From Flavobacterium sp. N502540 (lineage in GTDB: Bacteria > Bacteroidota > Bacteroidia > Flavobacteriales > Flavobacteriaceae): 64,000 bases of DNA. Made by a program: the position numbers and the translations under genes. Position 1 is the stretch's first letter, and each line of letters begins with the position of its first letter. Below are positions 20,581 through 29,679 of this stretch, in pieces. The notes beneath the pieces are model-generated. The model made no database searches and was not told the DNA's origin. It saw only the letters and a program-made list of their open reading frames with translations. The stretch spans positions 1,612,001-1,676,000 of the forward strand of contig NZ_CP110012.1 in assembly GCF_025947365.1 (NCBI RefSeq), written 5' to 3'.

Positions 20581-22062
20581 TTACCTTATTACAGTTATTG
20601 ATCCTTTTTTTTCACCATTGTCGGATTTAATGACATAGTAATATACCGGATTAACATTTTTAAAATCTTTTATAAACGTATTGGTTTCAGGATTATAATC
20701 ACTGCCTAAACCTTCATACATAATTTCACCATTAGAACTCATGACTATTATTTTCGTCTGGACTGTTTTATAAACATCCGGAATATTCCAATAGGGATTC
20801 TGGAGACTTACAACATTAGGAATCACTGTCGTCGAAGCCATTGGTCCCGTAACTTTAAAACTAAACTCCTGAGAAGAAATACAGCCCGATGCCTGAGAAA
20901 TTTTAACTTTATAATTACCCGGAATAGATACAACATAAGAACTTGATGTTGCACTTGCAATTGCGTTTCCATTTAAAAACCATTCAAAAGTAGGATTTGA
21001 AGCATCTGTTGTAACCGAAACATTCAGAGTCTCCCCCTCGTTTATTGAAGTGGTTTCCGGCGCGTCTATACTCGCATTAAAGCTATTACTTTTCAGATCG
21101 ATAGTTCCTGTAGCACTACATCCGCCAAAATCAACCTGTACCGTATAAACTCCCGATGCATTTGCATTAATACTACGCGTAGTGGCACCAGAAATTATCG
21201 CTCCGTCTTTCTTCCATACATAAGTATTTCCAGATGTTGCTGTTAAAACAGTTCCTGATCCGGATGCACAAAATGGGTTTCCTAAACTAGAGCTAATAGT
21301 CACTGCCGATCCTCCCGATCCTGATGTGGTTACATCAACACGATTAGAACTAAAATTTACATCAGAACATAAACCATAGTCAATTTCGGCATAATATTTT
21401 CCGGCAGTATTTACAATCAAATCTTTAGAACTTTGTCCGGCAATTACTGCACCATCTTTGTACCATTTGTATTTTAGATTGGCGTAATTAGCAGGTGACG
21501 AAGCCTGATCAGAAGGGGTAGGATTATAAACGGAAAGGGTAAGATTTCCGCCAGCACAAAAAGACGCTGTTGGCTGTTTTTCGTTAATATAAAACGAACT
21601 TACATAAGTACTGTAATAAACAGAAAAGGTTGTATTACCAACGGCGTTCTTAAATCTTGGGCTATTTACTACAGGTGTAGTATTTAAGCTCTTAACGCGC
21701 AAGCTGTATACATCTGATCCTTTTAGATTAGTAGGAACCGCAAATTTAATGGTCTGTTGTTTTAAAGCAGTGTCATCTGTAACCGCAAGTGTTGTAGTAG
21801 CAGTTGGGTTTGTAAAACTTCCAGTCTCATCAGAAAGTTCTACGGCAAAAGTTGTCCCAGCGGGAAAATCCACGTAGCTGAAAGTTGCAAAATATTCATT
21901 AAACACAACGCCATTGACAATAAAACCAGCGCAGATTCTCTCAAAGGGAAGCTGCTGTGGTCCTATGACTGGCGTTTGGGCATATGAATTTAATTTAGTT
22001 AAAACAACTAAAGAAAACAAAAGCACTATTTTGGTAAAATTTGGGGTAATTTTTTGAATCAT
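20581..22062 (-). CDS. sprC: SprC-like exported protein with Ig-like modules
   Basis: 493 residues. Residues 1-29 form a signal peptide. The middle contains at least three Ig-like segments with the pattern C-x-G/A-x-x-x-L-x(n)-Y-x-W-x-K-D-G-x-x-I-x-G (for example around 165-235 and 258-315), similar to PKD/SprB-type modules. The last 85 residues (P-N-V-V-S-L-Q-N-P-Y-W-N-I, then I-I-V-M-S-S-N-G-E, then Y-Y-Y-V-I and a final V-I-R) match the skeleton of the gliding-motility-associated type B T9SS sorting domain, although divergent. The start overlaps the preceding gene by 4 bp and the stop is 1 bp from sprD. Named by position and size. Confidence 0.75.
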   Translation of the reverse strand: MIQKITPNFTKIVLLFSLVVLTKLNSYAQTPVIGPQQLPFERICAGFIVNGVVFNEYFATFSYVDFPAGTTFAVELSDETGSFTNPTATTTLAVTDDTALKQQTIKFAVPTNLKGSDVYSLRVKSLNTTPVVNSPRFKNAVGNTTFSVYYSTYVSSFYINEKQPTASFCAGGNLTLSVYNPTPSDQASSPANYANLKYKWYKDGAVIAGQSSKDLIVNTAGKYYAEIDYGLCSDVNFSSNRVDVTTSGSGGSAVTISSSLGNPFCASGSGTVLTATSGNTYVWKKDGAIISGATTRSINANASGVYTVQVDFGGCSATGTIDLKSNSFNASIDAPETTSINEGETLNVSVTTDASNPTFEWFLNGNAIASATSSSYVVSIPGNYKVKISQASGCISSQEFSFKVTGPMASTTVIPNVVSLQNPYWNIPDVYKTVQTKIIVMSSNGEIMYEGLGSDYNPETNTFIKDFKNVNPVYYYVIKSDNGEKKGSITVIR

Positions 22063-22472
22063 ATAGTGCGTGTTCTTGCTAAATCTATGTCTTCAAAAAA
22101 GAGGATATCAATAAATGTTTCAGAAAAATCGTACTTATAGTTCTCGATAATATCTTTTGCAAGAACTGAAAAAGAACCGGTTAAAAACGAATTTTCTTTG
22201 CATTCTGAATTCTGATCTTTCCCTTCAGCTGCCATAGAAAGGCTATCCTTGGGGATGGATAGCCCTGCTAATAACTGATTAGAATTATCTAATTCGCCGA
22301 TACATACTTGATCAGCATTTTTTATCTTTTGGTTCTCACAGCCTCTGATTTCGCTTATTGCTTCGGTAGAAGTAGGTCGTTCTACTGTGGTATTTTGAGC
22401 ATATAAACTAAGCGAAATAGGGAAAACCAAAAATATTATATATATAAAATATTTTTTTCTAGATGGTGCCAT
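22059..22472 (-). CDS. Small exported protein of the spr operon, function unknown
   Basis: 137 residues with an N-terminal hydrophobic signal segment (about residues 8-25) ending near Y-A-Q. The mature part is polar and contains several cysteines (E-N-Q...I-C-I-G-E, N-S-E-C-K) with no motif I recognise. Its 3' end overlaps the sprC start by 4 bp, which implies translational coupling, so it probably acts with SprC. In F. johnsoniae the sprB operon also has uncharacterised genes upstream of sprC. The 100-bp gap to the upstream gene contains nothing obvious. Confidence 0.75.
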   Translation of the reverse strand: MAPSRKKYFIYIIFLVFPISLSLYAQNTTVERPTSTEAISEIRGCENQKIKNADQVCIGELDNSNQLLAGLSIPKDSLSMAAEGKDQNSECKENSFLTGSFSVLAKDIIENYKYDFSETFIDILFFEDIDLARTRTI

Positions 22473-22572
22473 TATGTCTTGATCTTTATTTGTCCGGTAT
22501 TAAGACGAATACATAAATTGTGTCTGGGGACTTTATTAATAAAATTTACGCTGAAATAAAAATCGAAATCTA

Positions 22573-23865
22573 TTATCTGTTGCTGCTAGACGCTGTAATT
22601 TTTCCTAATTGTAATCTGAAATCCGGTTTCTTAGGATTGAAAATATCAATGAAAGTCTCTCTGTTGTTACTTTGAGAATACACATTGAAAAATACACTAT
22701 TTCCGTACCAGCTTTCTAAATCTTCATTGTTTGAGTTGTACTCTGTAAAGATATTTCCGTTACATAGGTTAAAGTACATTTCTTCAAATTTGATTTTCTT
22801 AAGATTAGCATCATTAATTTCTGTTTTACTGTCTAATAAAACAGCTGGGTTAAATCCGGAAATTACACTACGCTTCATTTCAAGAGAAGCATTTTCAGCT
22901 ACAAAAACAGCTTCTTTTACTAATCCTGACTGAATATCAGCTTTGATGTTTTCGCTGTCATTAAGCATAGTAATATTAGTTGCAACAACTAAAGTTTGTT
23001 TTTTAGTAAAATCTGTTTCACTTTTCTTTTCGAATGATTTTACCTCCATACAACGAGAACCGTCTTTATTACTTGATAAATAAGAAGATCTTACTGCTAA
23101 TGAATTGTACAAACGACATTGTACACCCTGAGTAAATTTGTAATCGTCATTGATTGATTTATAAGATACAAATTTAGTAGCGTTTACATCACCTCCAAAA
23201 AAGGCAAATGAGTCACCACCAGAGTAGCTTACCATAACGTTGTCAAGTACTGTTTTAGATCCAACACCGGCAAAAGTTATACCGTTGAAAGTGTCTACAC
23301 CTTTTACTTTTTTACCTGCAAATTCAACTCTTACGAATCTTAAAATTCCTGAATTAGCGGCAGCATTATCACCACCGTAAGTCGTTAAACTAGGATCAAG
23401 ATCTAGGTTGTAAGAACCAACATTTCCAAATTTATTGATTGGTGCATCACCAAGAATTACGATTCCACCCCAGTCTCCAGCTTTTTTCTGGCTACGGTTT
23501 GAAGTAAATACGATCGGGTCAGTCTCTAAACCATCGGCCATAATTTGGGCACCTTTTGTAACAACAAGAGTTCCTTTTGTTTCAAAATCACCAATAATTA
23601 AAGTTCCTGGTTCAATAGTTAAAACTGCATTGTTCGTCACATAAACATTGCCTTGCAGTACATAAATATTCTTTTTCAGCAATTTAGTATTAACAGAAAT
23701 ATTTCCTGCTAAAATTTGGTTTGCTTCTCCATACTCTACTTTGTTAGGCTTAAATTCGGTCCAGTTGTTCAACCAATTGTTGTAGCCCATAATTCCTTTC
23801 TCTTGTTGAGCACTCATACTCGTAACTGTCAAAAGAACGCAGATCATTTGAGTAATTTTTTTCAT
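22573..23865 (-). CDS. Exported right-handed beta-helix-like protein of the spr operon
   Basis: 430 residues. Residues 1-19 are a signal peptide (cut after S-M-S-A-Q). Residues about 65-260 show the stacked pattern of a parallel beta-helix: I-Y-V-L-Q-G-N-V-Y-V, L-T-I-E-P-G-T-L-I-I-G, G-T-L-V-V-T-K-G-A-Q-I, D-P-I-V-F-T-S and W-G-G-I-V-I-L-G. This signature is typical of Bacteroidetes secreted proteins with polysaccharide-lyase-like folds, but I see no catalytic motif. No clear T9SS C-terminal domain is visible. It lies 184 bp after the first gene of the presumed operon and 100 bp before the next one. Function unknown. Confidence 0.8.
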   Translation of the reverse strand: MKKITQMICVLLTVTSMSAQQEKGIMGYNNWLNNWTEFKPNKVEYGEANQILAGNISVNTKLLKKNIYVLQGNVYVTNNAVLTIEPGTLIIGDFETKGTLVVTKGAQIMADGLETDPIVFTSNRSQKKAGDWGGIVILGDAPINKFGNVGSYNLDLDPSLTTYGGDNAAANSGILRFVRVEFAGKKVKGVDTFNGITFAGVGSKTVLDNVMVSYSGGDSFAFFGGDVNATKFVSYKSINDDYKFTQGVQCRLYNSLAVRSSYLSSNKDGSRCMEVKSFEKKSETDFTKKQTLVVATNITMLNDSENIKADIQSGLVKEAVFVAENASLEMKRSVISGFNPAVLLDSKTEINDANLKKIKFEEMYFNLCNGNIFTEYNSNNEDLESWYGNSVFFNVYSQSNNRETFIDIFNPKKPDFRLQLGKITASSSNR

Positions 23866-24049
23866 GATAAGGGGGTATTACAGTTAATAATAAATTTGGG
23901 TATGCGTAAATGAAAAAACTCGTCTCGAATTTTCTGATAATACTCAGAACTTTTCGAGAGAGTTGTTTTTTATTTCTTTTCTAAAACATCTATATAAATT
24001 TAATCATCTATATAAACATTGACAAAAAAAGTTTTAAAAATTATAAATA

Positions 24050-24502
24050 TTACATTTCGTTCAATTCGTTGAACTCGTGTAAAGATTTCAATGTGCTTTC
24101 GTAGAATAAAATTGCAGCGATTAAGTTTCCTTTATCAGAATACGGCATCATCTTTCTTTGAAATTCTACTGTTGTATCTAAAAATGTTGTTGTACCAACA
24201 GCCTGTCCATCTAACACTTTTTTGTGTTCGTTATCGTCCGGAATACCTAGATCGGCCATTGTAACTCCCGGTTTTGTTACCAAAGCAATGTAAGGAAGAG
24301 TTTTTACTAAAACTTTAATACGCTCGATGTACAATTCTAAAAGTTCTCCTTTTTGCATACCACTCAATTCTTTTTGATCATGGTATTTGCGAATAATCGC
24401 AGTTGTACTGATTATACTTCTTGGAGCATTTTTCGCCTGAGCCGAAATGGCACCAGTCGTCATAAAAAAAAGTGCACTTAATAAAATAATTTTCCCTTTC
24501 AT
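24050..24502 (-). CDS. Exported protein, first gene of the presumed spr operon, function unknown
   Basis: 150 residues with a clear signal peptide (residues 1-21, ending I-S-A-Q). The mature part is predicted mostly helical (for example M-Q-K-G-E-L-L-E-L-Y-I-E-R-I-K-V-L) and lacks cysteines. I do not recognise the family. A consensus flavobacterial promoter lies 35-64 bp upstream, so this is probably the first gene of the transcript leading to sprB. From this start, an sprB of full F. johnsoniae length plus sprF would give about 29 kb, in line with the reported size of that operon as I remember it. Confidence 0.75.
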   Translation of the reverse strand: MKGKIILLSALFFMTTGAISAQAKNAPRSIISTTAIIRKYHDQKELSGMQKGELLELYIERIKVLVKTLPYIALVTKPGVTMADLGIPDDNEHKKVLDGQAVGTTTFLDTTVEFQRKMMPYSDKGNLIAAILFYESTLKSLHEFNELNEM

Positions 24503-24536
24503 AGATTCTTAGTTTATAATTGGTTGTTCATAAAAA

Positions 24537-24566
24537 CAAAAATATAGAAATTAACTTAAACTGCAA
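24537..24566 (-). promoter_or_regulatory. Promoter of the spr operon
   Basis: On the minus strand TTG (24566-24564) is followed after 19 bp by TATTTTTG (24544-24537), matching the Bacteroidetes housekeeping promoter TTG-N17-19-TAnnTTTG. The expected start of transcription is about 30 bp ahead of the ATG at 24502. The 437-bp region 24503-24939 otherwise holds only the divergent holB promoter and AT-rich DNA with a duplicated AAAAAAGCTTA near 24590-24610. Confidence 0.7.
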
Positions 24567-24907
24567 CTTTATTGATTTCTTTTTTCAAAAAAAAAGCTTA
24601 AAAAAAGCTTAAAAACCAGCGTTATGTCGAGAAAATGTGCGTTTTAACGAGGTTTTAGTTAAAATTGACCCAATCGTAAAGGGTAAGATATTGGCTATAA
24701 AAATAAAACTTCAGGTTATACTATGTAATCAAAAAAAGCTTTCGTTAATCGTTTAAAGCAAAAAACTATTAACAAAAAAGTCTTAATATCTCCACATGTT
24801 GCCCTGTTTATTAACAAAACTTGGTTAACAAACATCAAAAAAACAGTCCGAAATCTTCATGATTATTAGAAATGTCACGGTATGGATAAACTTTTGAGCT
24901 AAAATTT

Positions 24908-24935
24908 TTGACTACATCATTTTCTTCTATCTTTG
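24908..24935 (+). promoter_or_regulatory. Promoter of holB
   Basis: TTG at 24908-24910, 17-bp spacer, TATCTTTG at 24928-24935, a perfect TTG-N17-TAnnTTTG. The ATG of holB is only 4 bp further on, so the transcript should be nearly leaderless. Confidence 0.7.
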
Positions 24936-24939
24936 CTTC

Positions 24940-26088
24940 ATGCAATTTTCTCAAATTTTAGGTCAGGATTACATCAAAAGTCACTTGATAAAAAGTGCAG
25001 CTTCCGGACGAATTCCGCATGCACAACTATTCATTGGGCCGGAAGGAAGTGGCACATTATCAACCGCAATTGCCTACGCACAATATATTTTATGCAACAA
25101 CACAGGAGACGAAAACTCAAACGGAAATGATTCCTGCAATTTAAAATTTCAAAATCTCTCTCATCCCGACTTGCATTTTATTTATCCGACAGTGACCACT
25201 GAGGATGTCAAAACAAAACCCAAAAGTTTAGATTTTATTCAGGACTGGCGAACTTTTATACAGGAAATGCCTTATGGAGGTTTGTTTGACTGGTACAAAG
25301 TACTTGGTGTTCAAAACAAACAAGGAGAAATTCGAGTTGAAGATGCACAAGAAGTTTTGAAATCATTTTCATTAAAATCATACGAAGGCGGTTACAAAAT
25401 TATGATTATCTGGATGGCCGATAAAATGAATATTGCCGCCTCCAACAAACTTTTGAAATTACTCGAAGAACCTTCAGACAAGACTATTTTCATTCTCATT
25501 TCTGAAAACGAAGAAGATATTATTCAAACCATCCGCTCCCGTTGTCAGGTTATTCATTTTAACGGGCTTCCCGAAAAAGTAATAGCAGAAGCTTTGGTTT
25601 CTAAAGAAAACATCGACGAAAAATTAGCTTTTAAAATTGCACATCAGGCACAGGGAAATTTTAGTAAGGCCTTACATCTTTTAAAAGAAGATGATTCGGA
25701 GTTACCTTTCGAACAATGGTTCGTCAATTGGGTTCGTGCTGCGTTTAGAGCGAAAGGAAATGCAGCTGCTATTCAGGATTTAATTTCCTGGAGTGAAGAA
25801 ATTGCCGGTCTGGGACGTGAAAGTCAGAAAAAATTCATCCAGTTTTGCATGGAAATGTTTCGACAAGCCTTGCTGCTCAACTATCAGGCTCCTACTCTTG
25901 TGTACATCGAACCAAAAGTAGATAAATTCAAACTCGAAAATTTTGCCCCTTTTGTCAACGGAAACAATATTCACGAAATTTTCAAAGAACTTTCAGATGC
26001 GATGTATCACATCGAAAGGAACGGAAATGCAAAAATAATTCTAACCGACTTATCTATAAAACTGACTCGTTTAATCCACAAAAAATAG
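24940..26088 (+). CDS. holB: DNA polymerase III subunit delta'
   Basis: 382 residues. This clamp-loader subunit works with gamma/tau and delta to load the sliding clamp. It opens with M-Q-F-S-Q-I-L-G-Q-D-Y-I-K, typical of the family. The P-loop region reads G-P-E-G-S-G-T-L-S, lacking the Lys of a working Walker A, as expected for delta', which does not hydrolyse ATP. The zinc-module cysteines are reduced (C-N-N at about 56 and one more at about 67). Sensor motif K-L-L-E-E-P is at about 172, and the S-R-C motif at about 204 (I-R-S-R-C-Q-V-I). It is followed after 7 bp by the DoxX gene, so the two probably form an operon. Confidence 0.93.
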   Translation: MQFSQILGQDYIKSHLIKSAASGRIPHAQLFIGPEGSGTLSTAIAYAQYILCNNTGDENSNGNDSCNLKFQNLSHPDLHFIYPTVTTEDVKTKPKSLDFIQDWRTFIQEMPYGGLFDWYKVLGVQNKQGEIRVEDAQEVLKSFSLKSYEGGYKIMIIWMADKMNIAASNKLLKLLEEPSDKTIFILISENEEDIIQTIRSRCQVIHFNGLPEKVIAEALVSKENIDEKLAFKIAHQAQGNFSKALHLLKEDDSELPFEQWFVNWVRAAFRAKGNAAAIQDLISWSEEIAGLGRESQKKFIQFCMEMFRQALLLNYQAPTLVYIEPKVDKFKLENFAPFVNGNNIHEIFKELSDAMYHIERNGNAKIILTDLSIKLTRLIHKK

Positions 26089-26095
26089 TTATCAA

Positions 26096-26479
26096 ATGAA
26101 TAATGTTGCCTCCATTTTACTATTAGCATTTTTAGCTTTAACCTTCTTACAGTCCGGATACGAAAAAATATTTTACTGGAAAGACAATGTCGAGTGGCTT
26201 AAAGGACATTTTGCCAAAACAAGACTTAAAAACCAAATACCGCTTGCCCTGCTTCATCTTTTAATTATGGAATTAATCTCCGGAATTTTATGTGTTGTTG
26301 GAGCGATACAACTGCTCACCGATAGTGGTCGGGAATTTGGTTTATACGGAGCTATATTTTCATGTATCACATTGTTAATGATGCTTTTCGGACAGCGATT
26401 AGCCAAAGATTATGACGGTGCAAGAACCATAGTTATCTATTTTATTCCGGCAATAATAGCGGTTTACTGGTTGAACTAA
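26096..26479 (+). CDS. DoxX-like small membrane protein
   Basis: 127 residues with four predicted membrane helices (about 5-25, 48-70, 78-98, 106-125). Between helices one and two is the Q-S-G-Y-E-K-I-F-Y-W-K-D-N segment common in DoxX/MauE-type proteins. Members of this family are linked to thiol or quinone redox at the membrane, but the role of this flavobacterial subgroup is not established. It starts 7 bp after holB and is probably carried along on the same transcript. Confidence 0.7.
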   Translation: MNNVASILLLAFLALTFLQSGYEKIFYWKDNVEWLKGHFAKTRLKNQIPLALLHLLIMELISGILCVVGAIQLLTDSGREFGLYGAIFSCITLLMMLFGQRLAKDYDGARTIVIYFIPAIIAVYWLN

Positions 26480-26600
26480 TCTGACATAATCGTACCTAAA
26501 AAATAAAATTAAATCGTCACAGATTCAACATTCGTAAAACAAAATTGAATTGAAATCAAAAAATAAAGTTGTGGCAAAAAATAAAATTTACAGTAAAAAA

Positions 26601-27110
26601 ATGAATGCAAAACACCCATCAGAGTCCCTTACAATCTTAACCGATTTAGTTTTACCAAGTGAAACAAATCCTTTAAACAACCTTTTTGGTGGCGAATTAT
26701 TAGCCCGAATGGATCGTGCCGCAAGTATTGCAGCCCGTAGACATTCCCGCCGAATTGTAGTTACAGCCTCTGTAAATCACGTGGCTTTTAACAGAGCCAT
26801 TTCGTTAGGAAGTGTTGTAACGGTTGAAGCAAAAGTTTCAAGATCTTTCAAAAGTTCGATGGAAGTTTTCATTGATGTTTGGGTAGAAGACCGCGAATCC
26901 GGTAACAGAACCAAAGCCAACGAAGCCATCTACACTTTTGTAGCCGTAGACGATACCGGCAGACCTGTAGAAGTACCTGCTATATTGCCTGAAACTGAAC
27001 TTGAAATACAGCGTTTTGATGCTGCTTTGCGTCGTAAACAACTTAGTTTAGTATTAGCCGGGAAGCTAAATCCTTCCGATGCCACAGAATTAAAGGCTTT
27101 ATTCTTGTAG
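26601..27110 (+). CDS. Acyl-CoA thioesterase (hotdog fold)
   Basis: About 169 residues from the ATG at 26601. It hydrolyses acyl-CoA to free acid and CoA in the cytoplasm. The segment P-L-N-N-L-F-G-G-E-L-L-A-R-M-D is the hotdog helix with the catalytic Asn and Asp region, followed by A-A-R-R-H and V-N-H-V-A-F, as in the YciA/BACH group. The frame extends upstream to GTG 26571 and TTG 26550. I chose 26601 because the family usually starts a few residues before the conserved S-L-T-I-L-T segment and the added N-terminus would be pure Lys/Asn. The true start is uncertain. Confidence 0.9.
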   Translation: MNAKHPSESLTILTDLVLPSETNPLNNLFGGELLARMDRAASIAARRHSRRIVVTASVNHVAFNRAISLGSVVTVEAKVSRSFKSSMEVFIDVWVEDRESGNRTKANEAIYTFVAVDDTGRPVEVPAILPETELEIQRFDAALRRKQLSLVLAGKLNPSDATELKALFL

Positions 27111-27258
27111 TACAAATTGTGACAATTTGGAACAATCAAACTTCGAAAAAAGAACTATTTTTACAAAATATAAGCCTGACTAATAAAGATCAAGAAGTTA
27201 GTATCTTCTTTAAATTTATTTAAAAGAAAAAAATAACAATTTAGACATTTAAGAAAAG

Positions 27259-28266
27259 ATGAGTTCAGACAAAGAAGCCAAATTAAAAGCGTTACAACTA
27301 ACGCTTGATAAACTTGACAAAACCTACGGAAAAGGAACCGTAATGAAAATGGGCGACAGAGCCATTGTGGAGGTAGAAACGATTTCTTCTGGCTCACTTG
27401 GCGTTGATTTAGCCCTTGGAGTAAATGGATATCCAAAAGGAAGAATTATTGAAATATATGGTCCTGAATCATCTGGTAAGACCACTCTAACATTGCATGC
27501 AATAGCTGAAGCTCAAAAAGCCGGCGGAATAGCTGCTTTTATAGATGCTGAACATGCCTTCGACAGAAATTATGCCGAAAAATTGGGTGTCGATATCGAA
27601 AACTTAATCATCTCGCAACCTGATAACGGAGAACAAGCGCTGGAAATTGCCGAAAATTTAATTCGCTCAGGAGCAATTGATATTGTGGTAATTGACTCTG
27701 TTGCTGCATTGACTCCAAAAAGTGAAATCGAAGGTGAAATGGGAGATTCTAAAATGGGTCTTCATGCACGTTTAATGTCACAAGCATTAAGAAAGCTTAC
27801 CGGAACCATCAGCAAAACAAACTGTACCGTTTTCTTCATCAACCAGTTGAGAGAAAAAATTGGTGTAATGTTTGGTAATCCTGAGACCACAACAGGAGGT
27901 AATGCCCTAAAATTCTACGCTTCGGTGCGTTTAGATATTCGTCGTTCTTCGCAAATTAAAGACGGTGAAAATGTAATTGGAAACAGAACCAAAGTTAAAA
28001 TTGTAAAAAACAAAGTTGCTCCGCCTTTCAAAACTGCCGAATTTGATATCATGTACGGAGAAGGAGTTTCTAAAACAGGTGAGATTCTGGATCTTGCTGT
28101 TGAATTTGAAATCGTTAAAAAAGCAGGTTCCTGGTTTAGTTATGGCGACACCAAATTAGGACAAGGTCGCGATGCTGTAAAAGCCTTAATCAAAGATAAT
28201 CCGGAATTAGCGGATGAACTAGAGATTAAAATCAAAGCACATATCAAAGAATTAGCAGACGCTTAA
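27259..28266 (+). CDS. recA: Recombinase RecA
   Basis: 335 residues, the usual RecA length. It forms ATP-dependent filaments on single-stranded DNA, catalyses strand exchange and promotes LexA-type self-cleavage. Walker A is G-P-E-S-S-G-K-T (about residues 69-76), Walker B is I-V-V-I-D-S-V. Loop L2 is visible as [14 protein letters not shown], preceded by N-Q-L-R-E-K-I-G. The conserved [10 protein letters not shown] is present. It is monocistronic, with a terminator 37 bp after the stop. I see no LexA-type operator in the 148-bp upstream gap. Confidence 0.98.
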   Translation: MSSDKEAKLKALQLTLDKLDKTYGKGTVMKMGDRAIVEVETISSGSLGVDLALGVNGYPKGRIIEIYGPESSGKTTLTLHAIAEAQKAGGIAAFIDAEHAFDRNYAEKLGVDIENLIISQPDNGEQALEIAENLIRSGAIDIVVIDSVAALTPKSEIEGEMGDSKMGLHARLMSQALRKLTGTISKTNCTVFFINQLREKIGVMFGNPETTTGGNALKFYASVRLDIRRSSQIKDGENVIGNRTKVKIVKNKVAPPFKTAEFDIMYGEGVSKTGEILDLAVEFEIVKKAGSWFSYGDTKLGQGRDAVKALIKDNPELADELEIKIKAHIKELADA

Positions 28267-28303
28267 AAGTATTAAAAGCATTTACAATCAATACTTTATA
28301 TAC

Positions 28304-28338
28304 AACCCGATCGTTCCCAAAAGATGATCGGGTTTTTT
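28304..28338 (+). terminator. recA terminator
   Basis: Hairpin AACCCGATC / GATCGGGTT (28304-28312 with 28326-28334) followed by a T run, 38 bp after the recA stop. Confidence 0.85.
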
Positions 28339-28480
28339 ATTTAAAAAAATATGCATTTACTGACGCAACCATTCCGGAACCGAACCATCTTATCAAGAGA
28401 TAAAAGATTTGACTGGTACATAGCCAAAAGTATCTGATCAAAGGTTTTTCTTTAAATTTGGTTGGTTTGTTCAATAAAAA

Positions 28481-28520
28481 TCCGTTAGTTTTTTGGTTCT
28501 AACGGGTTTTTATTTTTTTT
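28481..28520 (+). terminator. Terminator-like hairpin with no obvious gene before it
   Basis: Stem CCGTTAG (28482-28488) with CTAACGG (28499-28505), followed by a long T-rich tail. It lies about 145 bp beyond the recA terminator with no reading frame between, so it may end a small non-coding RNA or be a decayed gene end. Confidence 0.6.
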
Positions 28521-28623
28521 TCAACTTTTCACGCAACCTTTTTCATTTTTTACGCTCTATAATAGTATGTCGTTAACTTGAGTTTTGTTAAACTCTTTAG
28601 TATCAACCCAAAATATTTTAACC

Positions 28624-28728
28624 ATGAAAGAGAAAATAGAAGTGTTGTACAACAAAAACCGTAAAAAAACCAAATTGAAATTGAGAAAAGTATTGCGTTT
28701 TATTTCTGAAAAAATAATTCATAGATAG
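28624..28728 (+). CDS. Possible 34-residue basic peptide
   Basis: ATG at 28624, stop TAG at 28726. The peptide starts M-K-E-K-I-E-V-L-Y-N-K-N-R-K-K and is strongly basic (about a third Lys/Arg), with one amphipathic stretch and no membrane segment. It stands alone between two terminators (28481-28520 and 28769-28803) on the same strand, which is what an independent small gene would look like. There is no perfect TAnnTTTG box upstream. No family recognised, and it may be chance. Confidence 0.35.
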   Translation: MKEKIEVLYNKNRKKTKLKLRKVLRFISEKIIHR

Positions 28729-28768
28729 TCATTATTGAATATAAAATGGAGTAATTTTAATTCAAAAG

Positions 28769-28803
28769 AAAACCCGGCAATATTCAAAATTTTGCCGGGT
28801 TTT
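28769..28803. terminator. Bidirectional terminator between the small ORF and plsC
   Basis: Stem AAAACCCGGCAA (28769-28780) with TTGCCGGGTTTT (28792-28803). The A and T tracts on either side would serve plsC on the minus strand and the small ORF on the plus strand. Confidence 0.85.
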
Positions 28804-28820
28804 ATCCTTAAAATAAGTTA

Positions 28821-29567
28821 CTACTCTTTGTTTTTAAACTTCAGTAAATCTTTATAAATCATCTGTCTCACCTGATCCCGCAGTTCTTTTCTATGGTCAG
28901 ACGTCAATCCGTCTGTAGAAACAAAAGGAAGTACCTTTGCACGCATTTTTCCGGGACTTCCACTTAAAAAAGTATAAGAAAATCTTTCCTTGTTATCTGC
29001 AAAAACAATCGGAACTATCGGAATCTGGTGCTCGATCGCCAGACGAAAAGCACCGTCCTTAAACTCATCCAGTAAAATAGATTCATCGTCAGGAACTCCG
29101 CCTTCAGGAAAAATACAAATACTAAGCCCTTGATTTAACCTCTTTTGTGCTCTTTTAAAAACCTCATTTTTACTTTTCGAAGAACTTCGATCAACCAAAA
29201 TACAGGTTCTCTTATAGAAAAATCCAAACAAAGGAATCTTTGAAAGCTCTTTCTTTCCAACAAAAACAAACGGATTTTTAACAAGAACCAGCATTAGCAT
29301 AATATCGGTCATCGAAGTATGATTGGCCACGATCATATAACTCTTATTTCGAACCAGCTTCTCTTCACGCTCGACTTTATAATAAAAACCCATCCCGAAA
29401 AGGATAAATTTAGCCCAAATGCGGGCCATTTTAAAAAAATAGGGGTAACCCTTCTCTGACGCTATAGAAACTAGCAAAAACGGCAGCATAATCAATATCG
29501 GAATGGCCATTAAAATATAAAACCATACACGCCATAAAACCCAAAAAATAATTTTTAATCCTTTCAT
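28821..29567 (-). CDS. 1-acyl-sn-glycerol-3-phosphate acyltransferase (PlsC family)
   Basis: 248 residues. It transfers an acyl chain to lysophosphatidic acid to make phosphatidic acid, at the inner face of the cytoplasmic membrane. N-terminal membrane helices lie at about 7-38. The acyltransferase motif N-H-T-S-M-T-D (82-88) gives the catalytic His-Asp pair, and F-P-E-G (153-156) is the substrate-binding motif. I-P-I-V-P-I-V-F is the third conserved block. Several PlsC-like paralogues usually exist in this group, so the exact substrate (lysophosphatidate or a lyso-lipid such as ornithine lipid) is not certain. Confidence 0.9.
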   Translation of the reverse strand: MKGLKIIFWVLWRVWFYILMAIPILIMLPFLLVSIASEKGYPYFFKMARIWAKFILFGMGFYYKVEREEKLVRNKSYMIVANHTSMTDIMLMLVLVKNPFVFVGKKELSKIPLFGFFYKRTCILVDRSSSKSKNEVFKRAQKRLNQGLSICIFPEGGVPDDESILLDEFKDGAFRLAIEHQIPIVPIVFADNKERFSYTFLSGSPGKMRAKVLPFVSTDGLTSDHRKELRDQVRQMIYKDLLKFKNKE

Positions 29568-29679
29568 GGTTTCAAATGTAATAAATCAGAAATGAATTTG
29601 GATTTTTAGCTCCTTAGAATTTTTAAATGTTACTCTTTTCTCCAAAATAAAACTTAAAATCAATGAGATGTTTGATAAA

